In this document: positions 11,127-23,845 of the stretch, in pieces
How the letters are laid out: every line of letters begins with the position of its first letter
How positions within the stretch are numbered: the first letter of the stretch is position 1
Source of the DNA: Phytopythium helicoides
Lineage: Eukaryota; Oomycota; Peronosporomycetes; Pythiales; Pythiaceae
Direction of reading: 5' to 3'
Length of the DNA stretch: 64,000 nucleotides
Assembly (NCBI GenBank): GCA_024867545.1
Contig: JANFNE010000027.1
Span: 1-64,000 of the forward strand
Notes under the pieces: generated by a model
The model's database searches: none
The model's input: the letters and a program-made list of their open reading frames with translations, nothing else
What the model was told of the DNA's origin: nothing
Position numbers and translations under genes: made by a program

Positions 11127-11605
11127 ACCGCTTCTTTTGTTTTTGTTGTTGTTGTTTTTGTTGTTGTTGTTCTGTTGTTTGGGTGGTGGTATGGTATGTG
11201 TGCGTGTGCTTTTTTCGCCTTTTCTCTGGTCTACTTGCGAGACGAGATCTCGTTCGCTTGTTTTGGTATGTTGGTATTGGTTGGTTGGTTGTGAAATCGA
11301 CCATCCTTCGTGTGTGTTGTGCATGTTTTTGTGGTTTGATGTTGGTTTGTTTGTGTGGCAGGGTGGTTGCGACAGCTGGTGGTGGGTTGTGGAGTTGTGA
11401 CTCGGCGTGGGAGGCGAGGAAGGCGAGGAAGGAGAAGGCAAAGATGGTGTGTGTGAGACGAGTGGTTGAAGTGGTGTGTAAAAAGTGTTGTAATGGTAAA
11501 TGTATATAAGGAGTGAGTGCGATGTGTGTGATGTGTGTGATGTGATGTGTGGTGTGTGGTTGGTGGTTGTATGTGTATGGTTTGGTGTGTGTATTGTAAT
11601 GTGTA

Positions 11606-11678
11606 GCCCGTCTAGCTCAGTCGGTAGAGCGCAAGACTCTTAATCTTGTGGTCGTGGGTTCGAGCCCCACGGTGGGCG
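11606..11678 (+). tRNA. tRNA-Lys(CUU)
   Basis: Canonical copy, 552-bp unit (short, C). Confidence 0.97.
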
Positions 11679-12157
11679 ACCGCTTCTTTTGTTTTTGTTG
11701 TTGTTGTTTTTGTTGTTGTTGTTCTGTTGTTTGGGTGGTGGTATGGTATGTGTGCGTGTGCTTTTTTCGCCTTTTCTCTGGTCTACTTGCGAGACGAGAT
11801 CTCGTTCGCTTGTTTTGGTATGTTGGTATTGGTTGGTTGGTTGTGAAATCGACCATCCTTCGTGTGTGTTGTGCATGTTTTTGTGGTTTGATGTTGGTTT
11901 GTTTGTGTGGCAGGGTGGTTGCGACAGCTGGTGGTGGGTTGTGGAGTTGTGACTCGGCGTGGGAGGCGAGGAAGGCGAGGAAGGAGAAGGCAAAGATGGT
12001 GTGTGTGAGACGAGTGGTTGAAGTGGTGTGTAAAAAGTGTTGTAATGGTAAATGTATATAAGGAGTGAGTGCGATGTGTGTGATGTGTGTGATGTGATGT
12101 GTGGTGTGTGGTTGGTGGTTGTATGTGTATGGTTTGGTGTGTGTATTGTAATGTGTA

Positions 12158-12230
12158 GCCCGTCTAGCTCAGTCGGTAGAGCGCAAGACTCTTAATCTTG
12201 TGGTCGTGGGTTCGAGCCCCACGGTGGGCG
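12158..12230 (+). tRNA. tRNA-Lys(CUU)
   Basis: Canonical copy, 552-bp unit (short, C). Confidence 0.97.
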
Positions 12231-12709
12231 ACCGCTTCTTTTGTTTTTGTTGTTGTTGTTTTTGTTGTTGTTGTTCTGTTGTTTGGGTGGTGGTATGGTA
12301 TGTGTGCGTGTGCTTTTTTCGCCTTTTCTCTGGTCTACTTGCGAGACGAGATCTCGTTCGCTTGTTTTGGTATGTTGGTATTGGTTGGTTGGTTGTGAAA
12401 TCGACCATCCTTCGTGTGTGTTGTGCATGTTTTTGTGGTTTGATGTTGGTTTGTTTGTGTGGCAGGGTGGTTGCGACAGCTGGTGGTGGGTTGTGGAGTT
12501 GTGACTCGGCGTGGGAGGCGAGGAAGGCGAGGAAGGAGAAGGCAAAGATGGTGTGTGTGAGACGAGTGGTTGAAGTGGTGTGTAAAAAGTGTTGTAATGG
12601 TAAATGTATATAAGGAGTGAGTGCGATGTGTGTGATGTGTGTGATGTGATGTGTGGTGTGTGGTTGGTGGTTGTATGTGTATGGTTTGGTGTGTGTATTG
12701 TAATGTGTA

Positions 12710-12782
12710 GCCCGTCTAGCTCAGTCGGTAGAGCGCAAGACTCTTAATCTTGTGGTCGTGGGTTCGAGCCCCACGGTGGGCG
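12710..12782 (+). tRNA. tRNA-Lys(CUU)
   Basis: Canonical copy; last of the six-unit run of 552-bp units (short, C). Confidence 0.97.
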
Positions 12783-13261
12783 ACCGCTTCTTTTGTTTTT
12801 GTTGTTGTTGTTTTTGTTGTTGTTGTTCTGTTGTTTGGGTGGTGGTATGGTATGTGTGCGTGTGCTTTTTTCGCCTTTTCTCTGGTCTACTTGCGAGACG
12901 AGATCTCGTTCGCTTGTTTTGGTATGTTGGTATTGGTTGGTTGGTTGTGAAATCGACCATCCTTCGTGTGTGTTGTGCATGTTTTTGTGGTTTGATGTTG
13001 GTTTGTTTGTGTGGCAGGGTGGTTGCGACAGCTGGTGGTGGGTTGTGGAGTTGTGACTCGGCGTGGGAGGCGAGGAAGGCGAGGAAGGAGAAGGCAAAGA
13101 TGGTGTGTGTGAGACGAGTGGTTGAAGTGGTGTGTAAAAAGTGTTGTAATGGTAAATGTATATAAGGAGTGAGTGCGATGTGTGTGATGTGTGTGATGTG
13201 ATGTGTGGTGTGTGGTTGGTGGTTGTATGTGTATGGTTTGGTGTGTGTATTGTAATGTGTA

Positions 13262-13334
13262 GCCCGTCTAGCTCAGTCGGTAGAGCGCAAGACTCTTAAT
13301 CTTGTGGTCGTGGGTTCGAGCCCCACGGTGGGCG
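13262..13334 (+). tRNA. tRNA-Lys(CUU)
   Basis: Canonical copy in a recombinant 552-bp unit (short spacer but A allele). Confidence 0.97.
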
Positions 13335-13813
13335 ACCGCTTCTTTTGTTTTTGTTGTTGTTGTTTTTGTTGTTGTTGTTCTGTTGTTTGGGTGGTGGTAT
13401 GGTATGTGTGCGTGTGCTTTTTTCGCCTTTTCTCTGGTCTACTTGCGAGACGAGATCTCGTTCGCTTGTTTTGGTATGTTGGTATTGGTTGGTTGGTTGT
13501 GAAATCGACCATCATTCGTGTGTGTTGTGCATGTTTTTGTGGTTTGATGTTGGTTTGTTTGTGTGGCAGGGTGGTTGCGACAGCTGGTGGTGGGTTGTGG
13601 AGTTGTGACTCGGCGTGGGAGGCGAGGAAGGCGAGGAAGGAGAAGGCAAAGATGGTGTGTGTGAGACGAGTGGTTGAAGTGGTGTGTAAAAAGTGTTGTA
13701 ATGGTAAATGTATATAAGGAGTGAGTGCGATGTGTGTGATGTGTGTGATGTGATGTGTGGTGTGTGGTTGGTGGTTGTATGTGTATGGTTTGGTGTGTGT
13801 ATTGTAATGTGTA

Positions 13814-13886
13814 GCCCGTCTAGCTCAGTCGGTAGAGCGCAAGACTCTTAATCTTGTGGTCGTGGGTTCGAGCCCCACGGTGGGCG
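13814..13886 (+). tRNA. tRNA-Lys(CUU)
   Basis: Canonical copy. Next copy 548 bp on; long, A, with a 15-bp (GTT)n contraction like the units at 4943 and 5493. Confidence 0.97.
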
Positions 13887-14361
13887 ACCGCTTCTTTTGT
13901 TTTTGTTGTTGTTGTTCTGTTGTTTGGGTGGTGGTATGGTATGTGTGCGTGTGCTTTTTTCGCCTTTTCTCTGGTCTACTTGCGAGACGAGATCTCGTTC
14001 GCTTGTTTTGGTATGTTGGTATTGGTTGGTTGGTTGTGAAATCGACCATCATTCGTGTGTGTTGTGCATGTTTTTGTGTCGTTTTTGTGGTTTGATGTTG
14101 GTTTGTTTGTGTGGCAGGGTGGTTGCGACAGCTGGTGGTGGGTTGTGGAGTTGTGACTCGGCGTGGGAGGCGAGGAAGGCGAGGAAGGAGAAGGCAAAGA
14201 TGGTGTGTGTGAGACGAGTGGTTGAAGTGGTGTGTAAAAAGTGTTGTAATGGTAAATGTATATAAGGAGTGAGTGCGATGTGTGTGATGTGTGTGATGTG
14301 ATGTGTGGTGTGTGGTTGGTGGTTGTATGTGTATGGTTTGGTGTGTGTATTGTAATGTGTA

Positions 14362-14434
14362 GCCCGTCTAGCTCAGTCGGTAGAGCGCAAGACTCTTAAT
14401 CTTGTGGTCGTGGGTTCGAGCCCCACGGTGGGCG
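14362..14434 (+). tRNA. tRNA-Lys(CUU)
   Basis: Canonical copy in a recombinant 552-bp unit (short, A). Confidence 0.97.
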
Positions 14435-14913
14435 ACCGCTTCTTTTGTTTTTGTTGTTGTTGTTTTTGTTGTTGTTGTTCTGTTGTTTGGGTGGTGGTAT
14501 GGTATGTGTGCGTGTGCTTTTTTCGCCTTTTCTCTGGTCTACTTGCGAGACGAGATCTCGTTCGCTTGTTTTGGTATGTTGGTATTGGTTGGTTGGTTGT
14601 GAAATCGACCATCATTCGTGTGTGTTGTGCATGTTTTTGTGGTTTGATGTTGGTTTGTTTGTGTGGCAGGGTGGTTGCGACAGCTGGTGGTGGGTTGTGG
14701 AGTTGTGACTCGGCGTGGGAGGCGAGGAAGGCGAGGAAGGAGAAGGCAAAGATGGTGTGTGTGAGACGAGTGGTTGAAGTGGTGTGTAAAAAGTGTTGTA
14801 ATGGTAAATGTATATAAGGAGTGAGTGCGATGTGTGTGATGTGTGTGATGTGATGTGTGGTGTGTGGTTGGTGGTTGTATGTGTATGGTTTGGTGTGTGT
14901 ATTGTAATGTGTA

Positions 14914-14986
14914 GCCCGTCTAGCTCAGTCGGTAGAGCGCAAGACTCTTAATCTTGTGGTCGTGGGTTCGAGCCCCACGGTGGGCG
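14914..14986 (+). tRNA. tRNA-Lys(CUU)
   Basis: Canonical copy in a recombinant 563-bp unit (long, C). Confidence 0.97.
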
Positions 14987-15476
14987 ACCGCTTCTTTTGT
15001 TTTTGTTGTTGTTGTTTTTGTTGTTGTTGTTCTGTTGTTTGGGTGGTGGTATGGTATGTGTGCGTGTGCTTTTTTCGCCTTTTCTCTGGTCTACTTGCGA
15101 GACGAGATCTCGTTCGCTTGTTTTGGTATGTTGGTATTGGTTGGTTGGTTGTGAAATCGACCATCCTTCGTGTGTGTTGTGCATGTTTTTGTGTCGTTTT
15201 TGTGGTTTGATGTTGGTTTGTTTGTGTGGCAGGGTGGTTGCGACAGCTGGTGGTGGGTTGTGGAGTTGTGACTCGGCGTGGGAGGCGAGGAAGGCGAGGA
15301 AGGAGAAGGCAAAGATGGTGTGTGTGAGACGAGTGGTTGAAGTGGTGTGTAAAAAGTGTTGTAATGGTAAATGTATATAAGGAGTGAGTGCGATGTGTGT
15401 GATGTGTGTGATGTGATGTGTGGTGTGTGGTTGGTGGTTGTATGTGTATGGTTTGGTGTGTGTATTGTAATGTGTA

Positions 15477-15549
15477 GCCCGTCTAGCTCAGTCGGTAGAG
15501 CGCAAGACTCTTAATCTTGTGGTCGTGGGTTCGAGCCCCACGGTGGGCG
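15477..15549 (+). tRNA. tRNA-Lys(CUU)
   Basis: Canonical copy, 563-bp unit (long, A). Confidence 0.97.
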
Positions 15550-16039
15550 ACCGCTTCTTTTGTTTTTGTTGTTGTTGTTTTTGTTGTTGTTGTTCTGTTG
15601 TTTGGGTGGTGGTATGGTATGTGTGCGTGTGCTTTTTTCGCCTTTTCTCTGGTCTACTTGCGAGACGAGATCTCGTTCGCTTGTTTTGGTATGTTGGTAT
15701 TGGTTGGTTGGTTGTGAAATCGACCATCATTCGTGTGTGTTGTGCATGTTTTTGTGTCGTTTTTGTGGTTTGATGTTGGTTTGTTTGTGTGGCAGGGTGG
15801 TTGCGACAGCTGGTGGTGGGTTGTGGAGTTGTGACTCGGCGTGGGAGGCGAGGAAGGCGAGGAAGGAGAAGGCAAAGATGGTGTGTGTGAGACGAGTGGT
15901 TGAAGTGGTGTGTAAAAAGTGTTGTAATGGTAAATGTATATAAGGAGTGAGTGCGATGTGTGTGATGTGTGTGATGTGATGTGTGGTGTGTGGTTGGTGG
16001 TTGTATGTGTATGGTTTGGTGTGTGTATTGTAATGTGTA

Positions 16040-16112
16040 GCCCGTCTAGCTCAGTCGGTAGAGCGCAAGACTCTTAATCTTGTGGTCGTGGGTTCGAGCC
16101 CCACGGTGGGCG
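16040..16112 (+). tRNA. tRNA-Lys(CUU)
   Basis: Canonical copy in a recombinant 552-bp unit (short, A). Confidence 0.97.
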
Positions 16113-16591
16113 ACCGCTTCTTTTGTTTTTGTTGTTGTTGTTTTTGTTGTTGTTGTTCTGTTGTTTGGGTGGTGGTATGGTATGTGTGCGTGTGCTTTTT
16201 TCGCCTTTTCTCTGGTCTACTTGCGAGACGAGATCTCGTTCGCTTGTTTTGGTATGTTGGTATTGGTTGGTTGGTTGTGAAATCGACCATCATTCGTGTG
16301 TGTTGTGCATGTTTTTGTGGTTTGATGTTGGTTTGTTTGTGTGGCAGGGTGGTTGCGACAGCTGGTGGTGGGTTGTGGAGTTGTGACTCGGCGTGGGAGG
16401 CGAGGAAGGCGAGGAAGGAGAAGGCAAAGATGGTGTGTGTGAGACGAGTGGTTGAAGTGGTGTGTAAAAAGTGTTGTAATGGTAAATGTATATAAGGAGT
16501 GAGTGCGATGTGTGTGATGTGTGTGATGTGATGTGTGGTGTGTGGTTGGTGGTTGTATGTGTATGGTTTGGTGTGTGTATTGTAATGTGTA

Positions 16592-16664
16592 GCCCGTCTA
16601 GCTCAGTCGGTAGAGCGCAAGACTCTTAATCTTGTGGTCGTGGGTTCGAGCCCCACGGTGGGCG
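16592..16664 (+). tRNA. tRNA-Lys(CUU)
   Basis: Canonical copy, 563-bp unit (long, A). Confidence 0.97.
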
Positions 16665-17154
16665 ACCGCTTCTTTTGTTTTTGTTGTTGTTGTTTTTGTT
16701 GTTGTTGTTCTGTTGTTTGGGTGGTGGTATGGTATGTGTGCGTGTGCTTTTTTCGCCTTTTCTCTGGTCTACTTGCGAGACGAGATCTCGTTCGCTTGTT
16801 TTGGTATGTTGGTATTGGTTGGTTGGTTGTGAAATCGACCATCATTCGTGTGTGTTGTGCATGTTTTTGTGTCGTTTTTGTGGTTTGATGTTGGTTTGTT
16901 TGTGTGGCAGGGTGGTTGCGACAGCTGGTGGTGGGTTGTGGAGTTGTGACTCGGCGTGGGAGGCGAGGAAGGCGAGGAAGGAGAAGGCAAAGATGGTGTG
17001 TGTGAGACGAGTGGTTGAAGTGGTGTGTAAAAAGTGTTGTAATGGTAAATGTATATAAGGAGTGAGTGCGATGTGTGTGATGTGTGTGATGTGATGTGTG
17101 GTGTGTGGTTGGTGGTTGTATGTGTATGGTTTGGTGTGTGTATTGTAATGTGTA

Positions 17155-17227
17155 GCCCGTCTAGCTCAGTCGGTAGAGCGCAAGACTCTTAATCTTGTGG
17201 TCGTGGGTTCGAGCCCCACGGTGGGCG
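17155..17227 (+). tRNA. tRNA-Lys(CUU)
   Basis: Canonical copy in a recombinant 552-bp unit (short, A). Confidence 0.97.
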
Positions 17228-17706
17228 ACCGCTTCTTTTGTTTTTGTTGTTGTTGTTTTTGTTGTTGTTGTTCTGTTGTTTGGGTGGTGGTATGGTATGT
17301 GTGCGTGTGCTTTTTTCGCCTTTTCTCTGGTCTACTTGCGAGACGAGATCTCGTTCGCTTGTTTTGGTATGTTGGTATTGGTTGGTTGGTTGTGAAATCG
17401 ACCATCATTCGTGTGTGTTGTGCATGTTTTTGTGGTTTGATGTTGGTTTGTTTGTGTGGCAGGGTGGTTGCGACAGCTGGTGGTGGGTTGTGGAGTTGTG
17501 ACTCGGCGTGGGAGGCGAGGAAGGCGAGGAAGGAGAAGGCAAAGATGGTGTGTGTGAGACGAGTGGTTGAAGTGGTGTGTAAAAAGTGTTGTAATGGTAA
17601 ATGTATATAAGGAGTGAGTGCGATGTGTGTGATGTGTGTGATGTGATGTGTGGTGTGTGGTTGGTGGTTGTATGTGTATGGTTTGGTGTGTGTATTGTAA
17701 TGTGTA

Positions 17707-17779
17707 GCCCGTCTAGCTCAGTCGGTAGAGCGCAAGACTCTTAATCTTGTGGTCGTGGGTTCGAGCCCCACGGTGGGCG
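17707..17779 (+). tRNA. tRNA-Lys(CUU)
   Basis: Canonical copy, 563-bp unit (long, A). Confidence 0.97.
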
Positions 17780-18269
17780 ACCGCTTCTTTTGTTTTTGTT
17801 GTTGTTGTTTTTGTTGTTGTTGTTCTGTTGTTTGGGTGGTGGTATGGTATGTGTGCGTGTGCTTTTTTCGCCTTTTCTCTGGTCTACTTGCGAGACGAGA
17901 TCTCGTTCGCTTGTTTTGGTATGTTGGTATTGGTTGGTTGGTTGTGAAATCGACCATCATTCGTGTGTGTTGTGCATGTTTTTGTGTCGTTTTTGTGGTT
18001 TGATGTTGGTTTGTTTGTGTGGCAGGGTGGTTGCGACAGCTGGTGGTGGGTTGTGGAGTTGTGACTCGGCGTGGGAGGCGAGGAAGGCGAGGAAGGAGAA
18101 GGCAAAGATGGTGTGTGTGAGACGAGTGGTTGAAGTGGTGTGTAAAAAGTGTTGTAATGGTAAATGTATATAAGGAGTGAGTGCGATGTGTGTGATGTGT
18201 GTGATGTGATGTGTGGTGTGTGGTTGGTGGTTGTATGTGTATGGTTTGGTGTGTGTATTGTAATGTGTA

Positions 18270-18342
18270 GCCCGTCTAGCTCAGTCGGTAGAGCGCAAGA
18301 CTCTTAATCTTGTGGTCGTGGGTTCGAGCCCCACGGTGGGCG
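18270..18342 (+). tRNA. tRNA-Lys(CUU)
   Basis: Canonical copy, 552-bp unit (short, C). Confidence 0.97.
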
Positions 18343-18821
18343 ACCGCTTCTTTTGTTTTTGTTGTTGTTGTTTTTGTTGTTGTTGTTCTGTTGTTTGGGT
18401 GGTGGTATGGTATGTGTGCGTGTGCTTTTTTCGCCTTTTCTCTGGTCTACTTGCGAGACGAGATCTCGTTCGCTTGTTTTGGTATGTTGGTATTGGTTGG
18501 TTGGTTGTGAAATCGACCATCCTTCGTGTGTGTTGTGCATGTTTTTGTGGTTTGATGTTGGTTTGTTTGTGTGGCAGGGTGGTTGCGACAGCTGGTGGTG
18601 GGTTGTGGAGTTGTGACTCGGCGTGGGAGGCGAGGAAGGCGAGGAAGGAGAAGGCAAAGATGGTGTGTGTGAGACGAGTGGTTGAAGTGGTGTGTAAAAA
18701 GTGTTGTAATGGTAAATGTATATAAGGAGTGAGTGCGATGTGTGTGATGTGTGTGATGTGATGTGTGGTGTGTGGTTGGTGGTTGTATGTGTATGGTTTG
18801 GTGTGTGTATTGTAATGTGTA

Positions 18822-18894
18822 GCCCGTCTAGCTCAGTCGGTAGAGCGCAAGACTCTTAATCTTGTGGTCGTGGGTTCGAGCCCCACGGTGGGCG
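18822..18894 (+). tRNA. tRNA-Lys(CUU)
   Basis: Canonical copy, 563-bp unit (long, A). Confidence 0.97.
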
Positions 18895-19384
18895 ACCGCT
18901 TCTTTTGTTTTTGTTGTTGTTGTTTTTGTTGTTGTTGTTCTGTTGTTTGGGTGGTGGTATGGTATGTGTGCGTGTGCTTTTTTCGCCTTTTCTCTGGTCT
19001 ACTTGCGAGACGAGATCTCGTTCGCTTGTTTTGGTATGTTGGTATTGGTTGGTTGGTTGTGAAATCGACCATCATTCGTGTGTGTTGTGCATGTTTTTGT
19101 GTCGTTTTTGTGGTTTGATGTTGGTTTGTTTGTGTGGCAGGGTGGTTGCGACAGCTGGTGGTGGGTTGTGGAGTTGTGACTCGGCGTGGGAGGCGAGGAA
19201 GGCGAGGAAGGAGAAGGCAAAGATGGTGTGTGTGAGACGAGTGGTTGAAGTGGTGTGTAAAAAGTGTTGTAATGGTAAATGTATATAAGGAGTGAGTGCG
19301 ATGTGTGTGATGTGTGTGATGTGATGTGTGGTGTGTGGTTGGTGGTTGTATGTGTATGGTTTGGTGTGTGTATTGTAATGTGTA

Positions 19385-19457
19385 GCCCGTCTAGCTCAGT
19401 CGGTAGAGCGCAAGACTCTTAATCTTGTGGTCGTGGGTTCGAGCCCCACGGTGGGCG
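19385..19457 (+). tRNA. tRNA-Lys(CUU)
   Basis: Canonical copy, 563-bp unit (long, A). Confidence 0.97.
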
Positions 19458-19947
19458 ACCGCTTCTTTTGTTTTTGTTGTTGTTGTTTTTGTTGTTGTTG
19501 TTCTGTTGTTTGGGTGGTGGTATGGTATGTGTGCGTGTGCTTTTTTCGCCTTTTCTCTGGTCTACTTGCGAGACGAGATCTCGTTCGCTTGTTTTGGTAT
19601 GTTGGTATTGGTTGGTTGGTTGTGAAATCGACCATCATTCGTGTGTGTTGTGCATGTTTTTGTGTCGTTTTTGTGGTTTGATGTTGGTTTGTTTGTGTGG
19701 CAGGGTGGTTGCGACAGCTGGTGGTGGGTTGTGGAGTTGTGACTCGGCGTGGGAGGCGAGGAAGGCGAGGAAGGAGAAGGCAAAGATGGTGTGTGTGAGA
19801 CGAGTGGTTGAAGTGGTGTGTAAAAAGTGTTGTAATGGTAAATGTATATAAGGAGTGAGTGCGATGTGTGTGATGTGTGTGATGTGATGTGTGGTGTGTG
19901 GTTGGTGGTTGTATGTGTATGGTTTGGTGTGTGTATTGTAATGTGTA

Positions 19948-20020
19948 GCCCGTCTAGCTCAGTCGGTAGAGCGCAAGACTCTTAATCTTGTGGTCGTGGG
20001 TTCGAGCCCCACGGTGGGCG
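19948..20020 (+). tRNA. tRNA-Lys(CUU)
   Basis: Canonical copy; first of three 552-bp units (short, C). Confidence 0.97.
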
Positions 20021-20499
20021 ACCGCTTCTTTTGTTTTTGTTGTTGTTGTTTTTGTTGTTGTTGTTCTGTTGTTTGGGTGGTGGTATGGTATGTGTGCGTG
20101 TGCTTTTTTCGCCTTTTCTCTGGTCTACTTGCGAGACGAGATCTCGTTCGCTTGTTTTGGTATGTTGGTATTGGTTGGTTGGTTGTGAAATCGACCATCC
20201 TTCGTGTGTGTTGTGCATGTTTTTGTGGTTTGATGTTGGTTTGTTTGTGTGGCAGGGTGGTTGCGACAGCTGGTGGTGGGTTGTGGAGTTGTGACTCGGC
20301 GTGGGAGGCGAGGAAGGCGAGGAAGGAGAAGGCAAAGATGGTGTGTGTGAGACGAGTGGTTGAAGTGGTGTGTAAAAAGTGTTGTAATGGTAAATGTATA
20401 TAAGGAGTGAGTGCGATGTGTGTGATGTGTGTGATGTGATGTGTGGTGTGTGGTTGGTGGTTGTATGTGTATGGTTTGGTGTGTGTATTGTAATGTGTA

Positions 20500-20572
20500 G
20501 CCCGTCTAGCTCAGTCGGTAGAGCGCAAGACTCTTAATCTTGTGGTCGTGGGTTCGAGCCCCACGGTGGGCG
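20500..20572 (+). tRNA. tRNA-Lys(CUU)
   Basis: Canonical copy, 552-bp unit (short, C). Confidence 0.97.
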
Positions 20573-21051
20573 ACCGCTTCTTTTGTTTTTGTTGTTGTTG
20601 TTTTTGTTGTTGTTGTTCTGTTGTTTGGGTGGTGGTATGGTATGTGTGCGTGTGCTTTTTTCGCCTTTTCTCTGGTCTACTTGCGAGACGAGATCTCGTT
20701 CGCTTGTTTTGGTATGTTGGTATTGGTTGGTTGGTTGTGAAATCGACCATCCTTCGTGTGTGTTGTGCATGTTTTTGTGGTTTGATGTTGGTTTGTTTGT
20801 GTGGCAGGGTGGTTGCGACAGCTGGTGGTGGGTTGTGGAGTTGTGACTCGGCGTGGGAGGCGAGGAAGGCGAGGAAGGAGAAGGCAAAGATGGTGTGTGT
20901 GAGACGAGTGGTTGAAGTGGTGTGTAAAAAGTGTTGTAATGGTAAATGTATATAAGGAGTGAGTGCGATGTGTGTGATGTGTGTGATGTGATGTGTGGTG
21001 TGTGGTTGGTGGTTGTATGTGTATGGTTTGGTGTGTGTATTGTAATGTGTA

Positions 21052-21124
21052 GCCCGTCTAGCTCAGTCGGTAGAGCGCAAGACTCTTAATCTTGTGGTCG
21101 TGGGTTCGAGCCCCACGGTGGGCG
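21052..21124 (+). tRNA. tRNA-Lys(CUU)
   Basis: Canonical copy, 552-bp unit (short, C). Confidence 0.97.
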
Positions 21125-21603
21125 ACCGCTTCTTTTGTTTTTGTTGTTGTTGTTTTTGTTGTTGTTGTTCTGTTGTTTGGGTGGTGGTATGGTATGTGTG
21201 CGTGTGCTTTTTTCGCCTTTTCTCTGGTCTACTTGCGAGACGAGATCTCGTTCGCTTGTTTTGGTATGTTGGTATTGGTTGGTTGGTTGTGAAATCGACC
21301 ATCCTTCGTGTGTGTTGTGCATGTTTTTGTGGTTTGATGTTGGTTTGTTTGTGTGGCAGGGTGGTTGCGACAGCTGGTGGTGGGTTGTGGAGTTGTGACT
21401 CGGCGTGGGAGGCGAGGAAGGCGAGGAAGGAGAAGGCAAAGATGGTGTGTGTGAGACGAGTGGTTGAAGTGGTGTGTAAAAAGTGTTGTAATGGTAAATG
21501 TATATAAGGAGTGAGTGCGATGTGTGTGATGTGTGTGATGTGATGTGTGGTGTGTGGTTGGTGGTTGTATGTGTATGGTTTGGTGTGTGTATTGTAATGT
21601 GTA

Positions 21604-21676
21604 GCCCGTCTAGCTCAGTCGGTAGAGCGCAAGACTCTTAATCTTGTGGTCGTGGGTTCGAGCCCCACGGTGGGCG
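21604..21676 (+). tRNA. tRNA-Lys(CUU)
   Basis: Canonical copy, 563-bp unit (long, A). Confidence 0.97.
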
Positions 21677-22166
21677 ACCGCTTCTTTTGTTTTTGTTGTT
21701 GTTGTTTTTGTTGTTGTTGTTCTGTTGTTTGGGTGGTGGTATGGTATGTGTGCGTGTGCTTTTTTCGCCTTTTCTCTGGTCTACTTGCGAGACGAGATCT
21801 CGTTCGCTTGTTTTGGTATGTTGGTATTGGTTGGTTGGTTGTGAAATCGACCATCATTCGTGTGTGTTGTGCATGTTTTTGTGTCGTTTTTGTGGTTTGA
21901 TGTTGGTTTGTTTGTGTGGCAGGGTGGTTGCGACAGCTGGTGGTGGGTTGTGGAGTTGTGACTCGGCGTGGGAGGCGAGGAAGGCGAGGAAGGAGAAGGC
22001 AAAGATGGTGTGTGTGAGACGAGTGGTTGAAGTGGTGTGTAAAAAGTGTTGTAATGGTAAATGTATATAAGGAGTGAGTGCGATGTGTGTGATGTGTGTG
22101 ATGTGATGTGTGGTGTGTGGTTGGTGGTTGTATGTGTATGGTTTGGTGTGTGTATTGTAATGTGTA

Positions 22167-22239
22167 GCCCGTCTAGCTCAGTCGGTAGAGCGCAAGACTC
22201 TTAATCTTGTGGTCGTGGGTTCGAGCCCCACGGTGGGCG
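22167..22239 (+). tRNA. tRNA-Lys(CUU)
   Basis: Canonical copy. Next copy 564 bp on; long, A, with one extra T in the (GTT)n tract. Confidence 0.97.
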
Positions 22240-22730
22240 ACCGCTTCTTTTGTTTTTGTTGTTGTTGTTTTTTGTTGTTGTTGTTCTGTTGTTTGGGTGG
22301 TGGTATGGTATGTGTGCGTGTGCTTTTTTCGCCTTTTCTCTGGTCTACTTGCGAGACGAGATCTCGTTCGCTTGTTTTGGTATGTTGGTATTGGTTGGTT
22401 GGTTGTGAAATCGACCATCATTCGTGTGTGTTGTGCATGTTTTTGTGTCGTTTTTGTGGTTTGATGTTGGTTTGTTTGTGTGGCAGGGTGGTTGCGACAG
22501 CTGGTGGTGGGTTGTGGAGTTGTGACTCGGCGTGGGAGGCGAGGAAGGCGAGGAAGGAGAAGGCAAAGATGGTGTGTGTGAGACGAGTGGTTGAAGTGGT
22601 GTGTAAAAAGTGTTGTAATGGTAAATGTATATAAGGAGTGAGTGCGATGTGTGTGATGTGTGTGATGTGATGTGTGGTGTGTGGTTGGTGGTTGTATGTG
22701 TATGGTTTGGTGTGTGTATTGTAATGTGTA

Positions 22731-22803
22731 GCCCGTCTAGCTCAGTCGGTAGAGCGCAAGACTCTTAATCTTGTGGTCGTGGGTTCGAGCCCCACGGTGG
22801 GCG
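22731..22803 (+). tRNA. tRNA-Lys(CUU)
   Basis: Canonical copy, 563-bp unit (long, A). Confidence 0.97.
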
Positions 22804-23293
22804 ACCGCTTCTTTTGTTTTTGTTGTTGTTGTTTTTGTTGTTGTTGTTCTGTTGTTTGGGTGGTGGTATGGTATGTGTGCGTGTGCTTTTTTCGCCTTTT
22901 CTCTGGTCTACTTGCGAGACGAGATCTCGTTCGCTTGTTTTGGTATGTTGGTATTGGTTGGTTGGTTGTGAAATCGACCATCATTCGTGTGTGTTGTGCA
23001 TGTTTTTGTGTCGTTTTTGTGGTTTGATGTTGGTTTGTTTGTGTGGCAGGGTGGTTGCGACAGCTGGTGGTGGGTTGTGGAGTTGTGACTCGGCGTGGGA
23101 GGCGAGGAAGGCGAGGAAGGAGAAGGCAAAGATGGTGTGTGTGAGACGAGTGGTTGAAGTGGTGTGTAAAAAGTGTTGTAATGGTAAATGTATATAAGGA
23201 GTGAGTGCGATGTGTGTGATGTGTGTGATGTGATGTGTGGTGTGTGGTTGGTGGTTGTATGTGTATGGTTTGGTGTGTGTATTGTAATGTGTA

Positions 23294-23366
23294 GCCCGTC
23301 TAGCTCAGTCGGTAGAGCGCAAGACTCTTAATCTTGTGGTCGTGGGTTCGAGCCCCACGGTGGGCG
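23294..23366 (+). tRNA. tRNA-Lys(CUU)
   Basis: Canonical copy; last complete unit, 552 bp (short, C). Confidence 0.97.
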
Positions 23367-23845
23367 ACCGCTTCTTTTGTTTTTGTTGTTGTTGTTTTTG
23401 TTGTTGTTGTTCTGTTGTTTGGGTGGTGGTATGGTATGTGTGCGTGTGCTTTTTTCGCCTTTTCTCTGGTCTACTTGCGAGACGAGATCTCGTTCGCTTG
23501 TTTTGGTATGTTGGTATTGGTTGGTTGGTTGTGAAATCGACCATCCTTCGTGTGTGTTGTGCATGTTTTTGTGGTTTGATGTTGGTTTGTTTGTGTGGCA
23601 GGGTGGTTGCGACAGCTGGTGGTGGGTTGTGGAGTTGTGACTCGGCGTGGGAGGCGAGGAAGGCGAGGAAGGAGAAGGCAAAGATGGTGTGTGTGAGACG
23701 AGTGGTTGAAGTGGTGTGTAAAAAGTGTTGTAATGGTAAATGTATATAAGGAGTGAGTGCGATGTGTGTGATGTGTGTGATGTGATGTGTGGTGTGTGGT
23801 TGGTGGTTGTATGTGTATGGTTTGGTGTGTGTATTGTAATGTGTA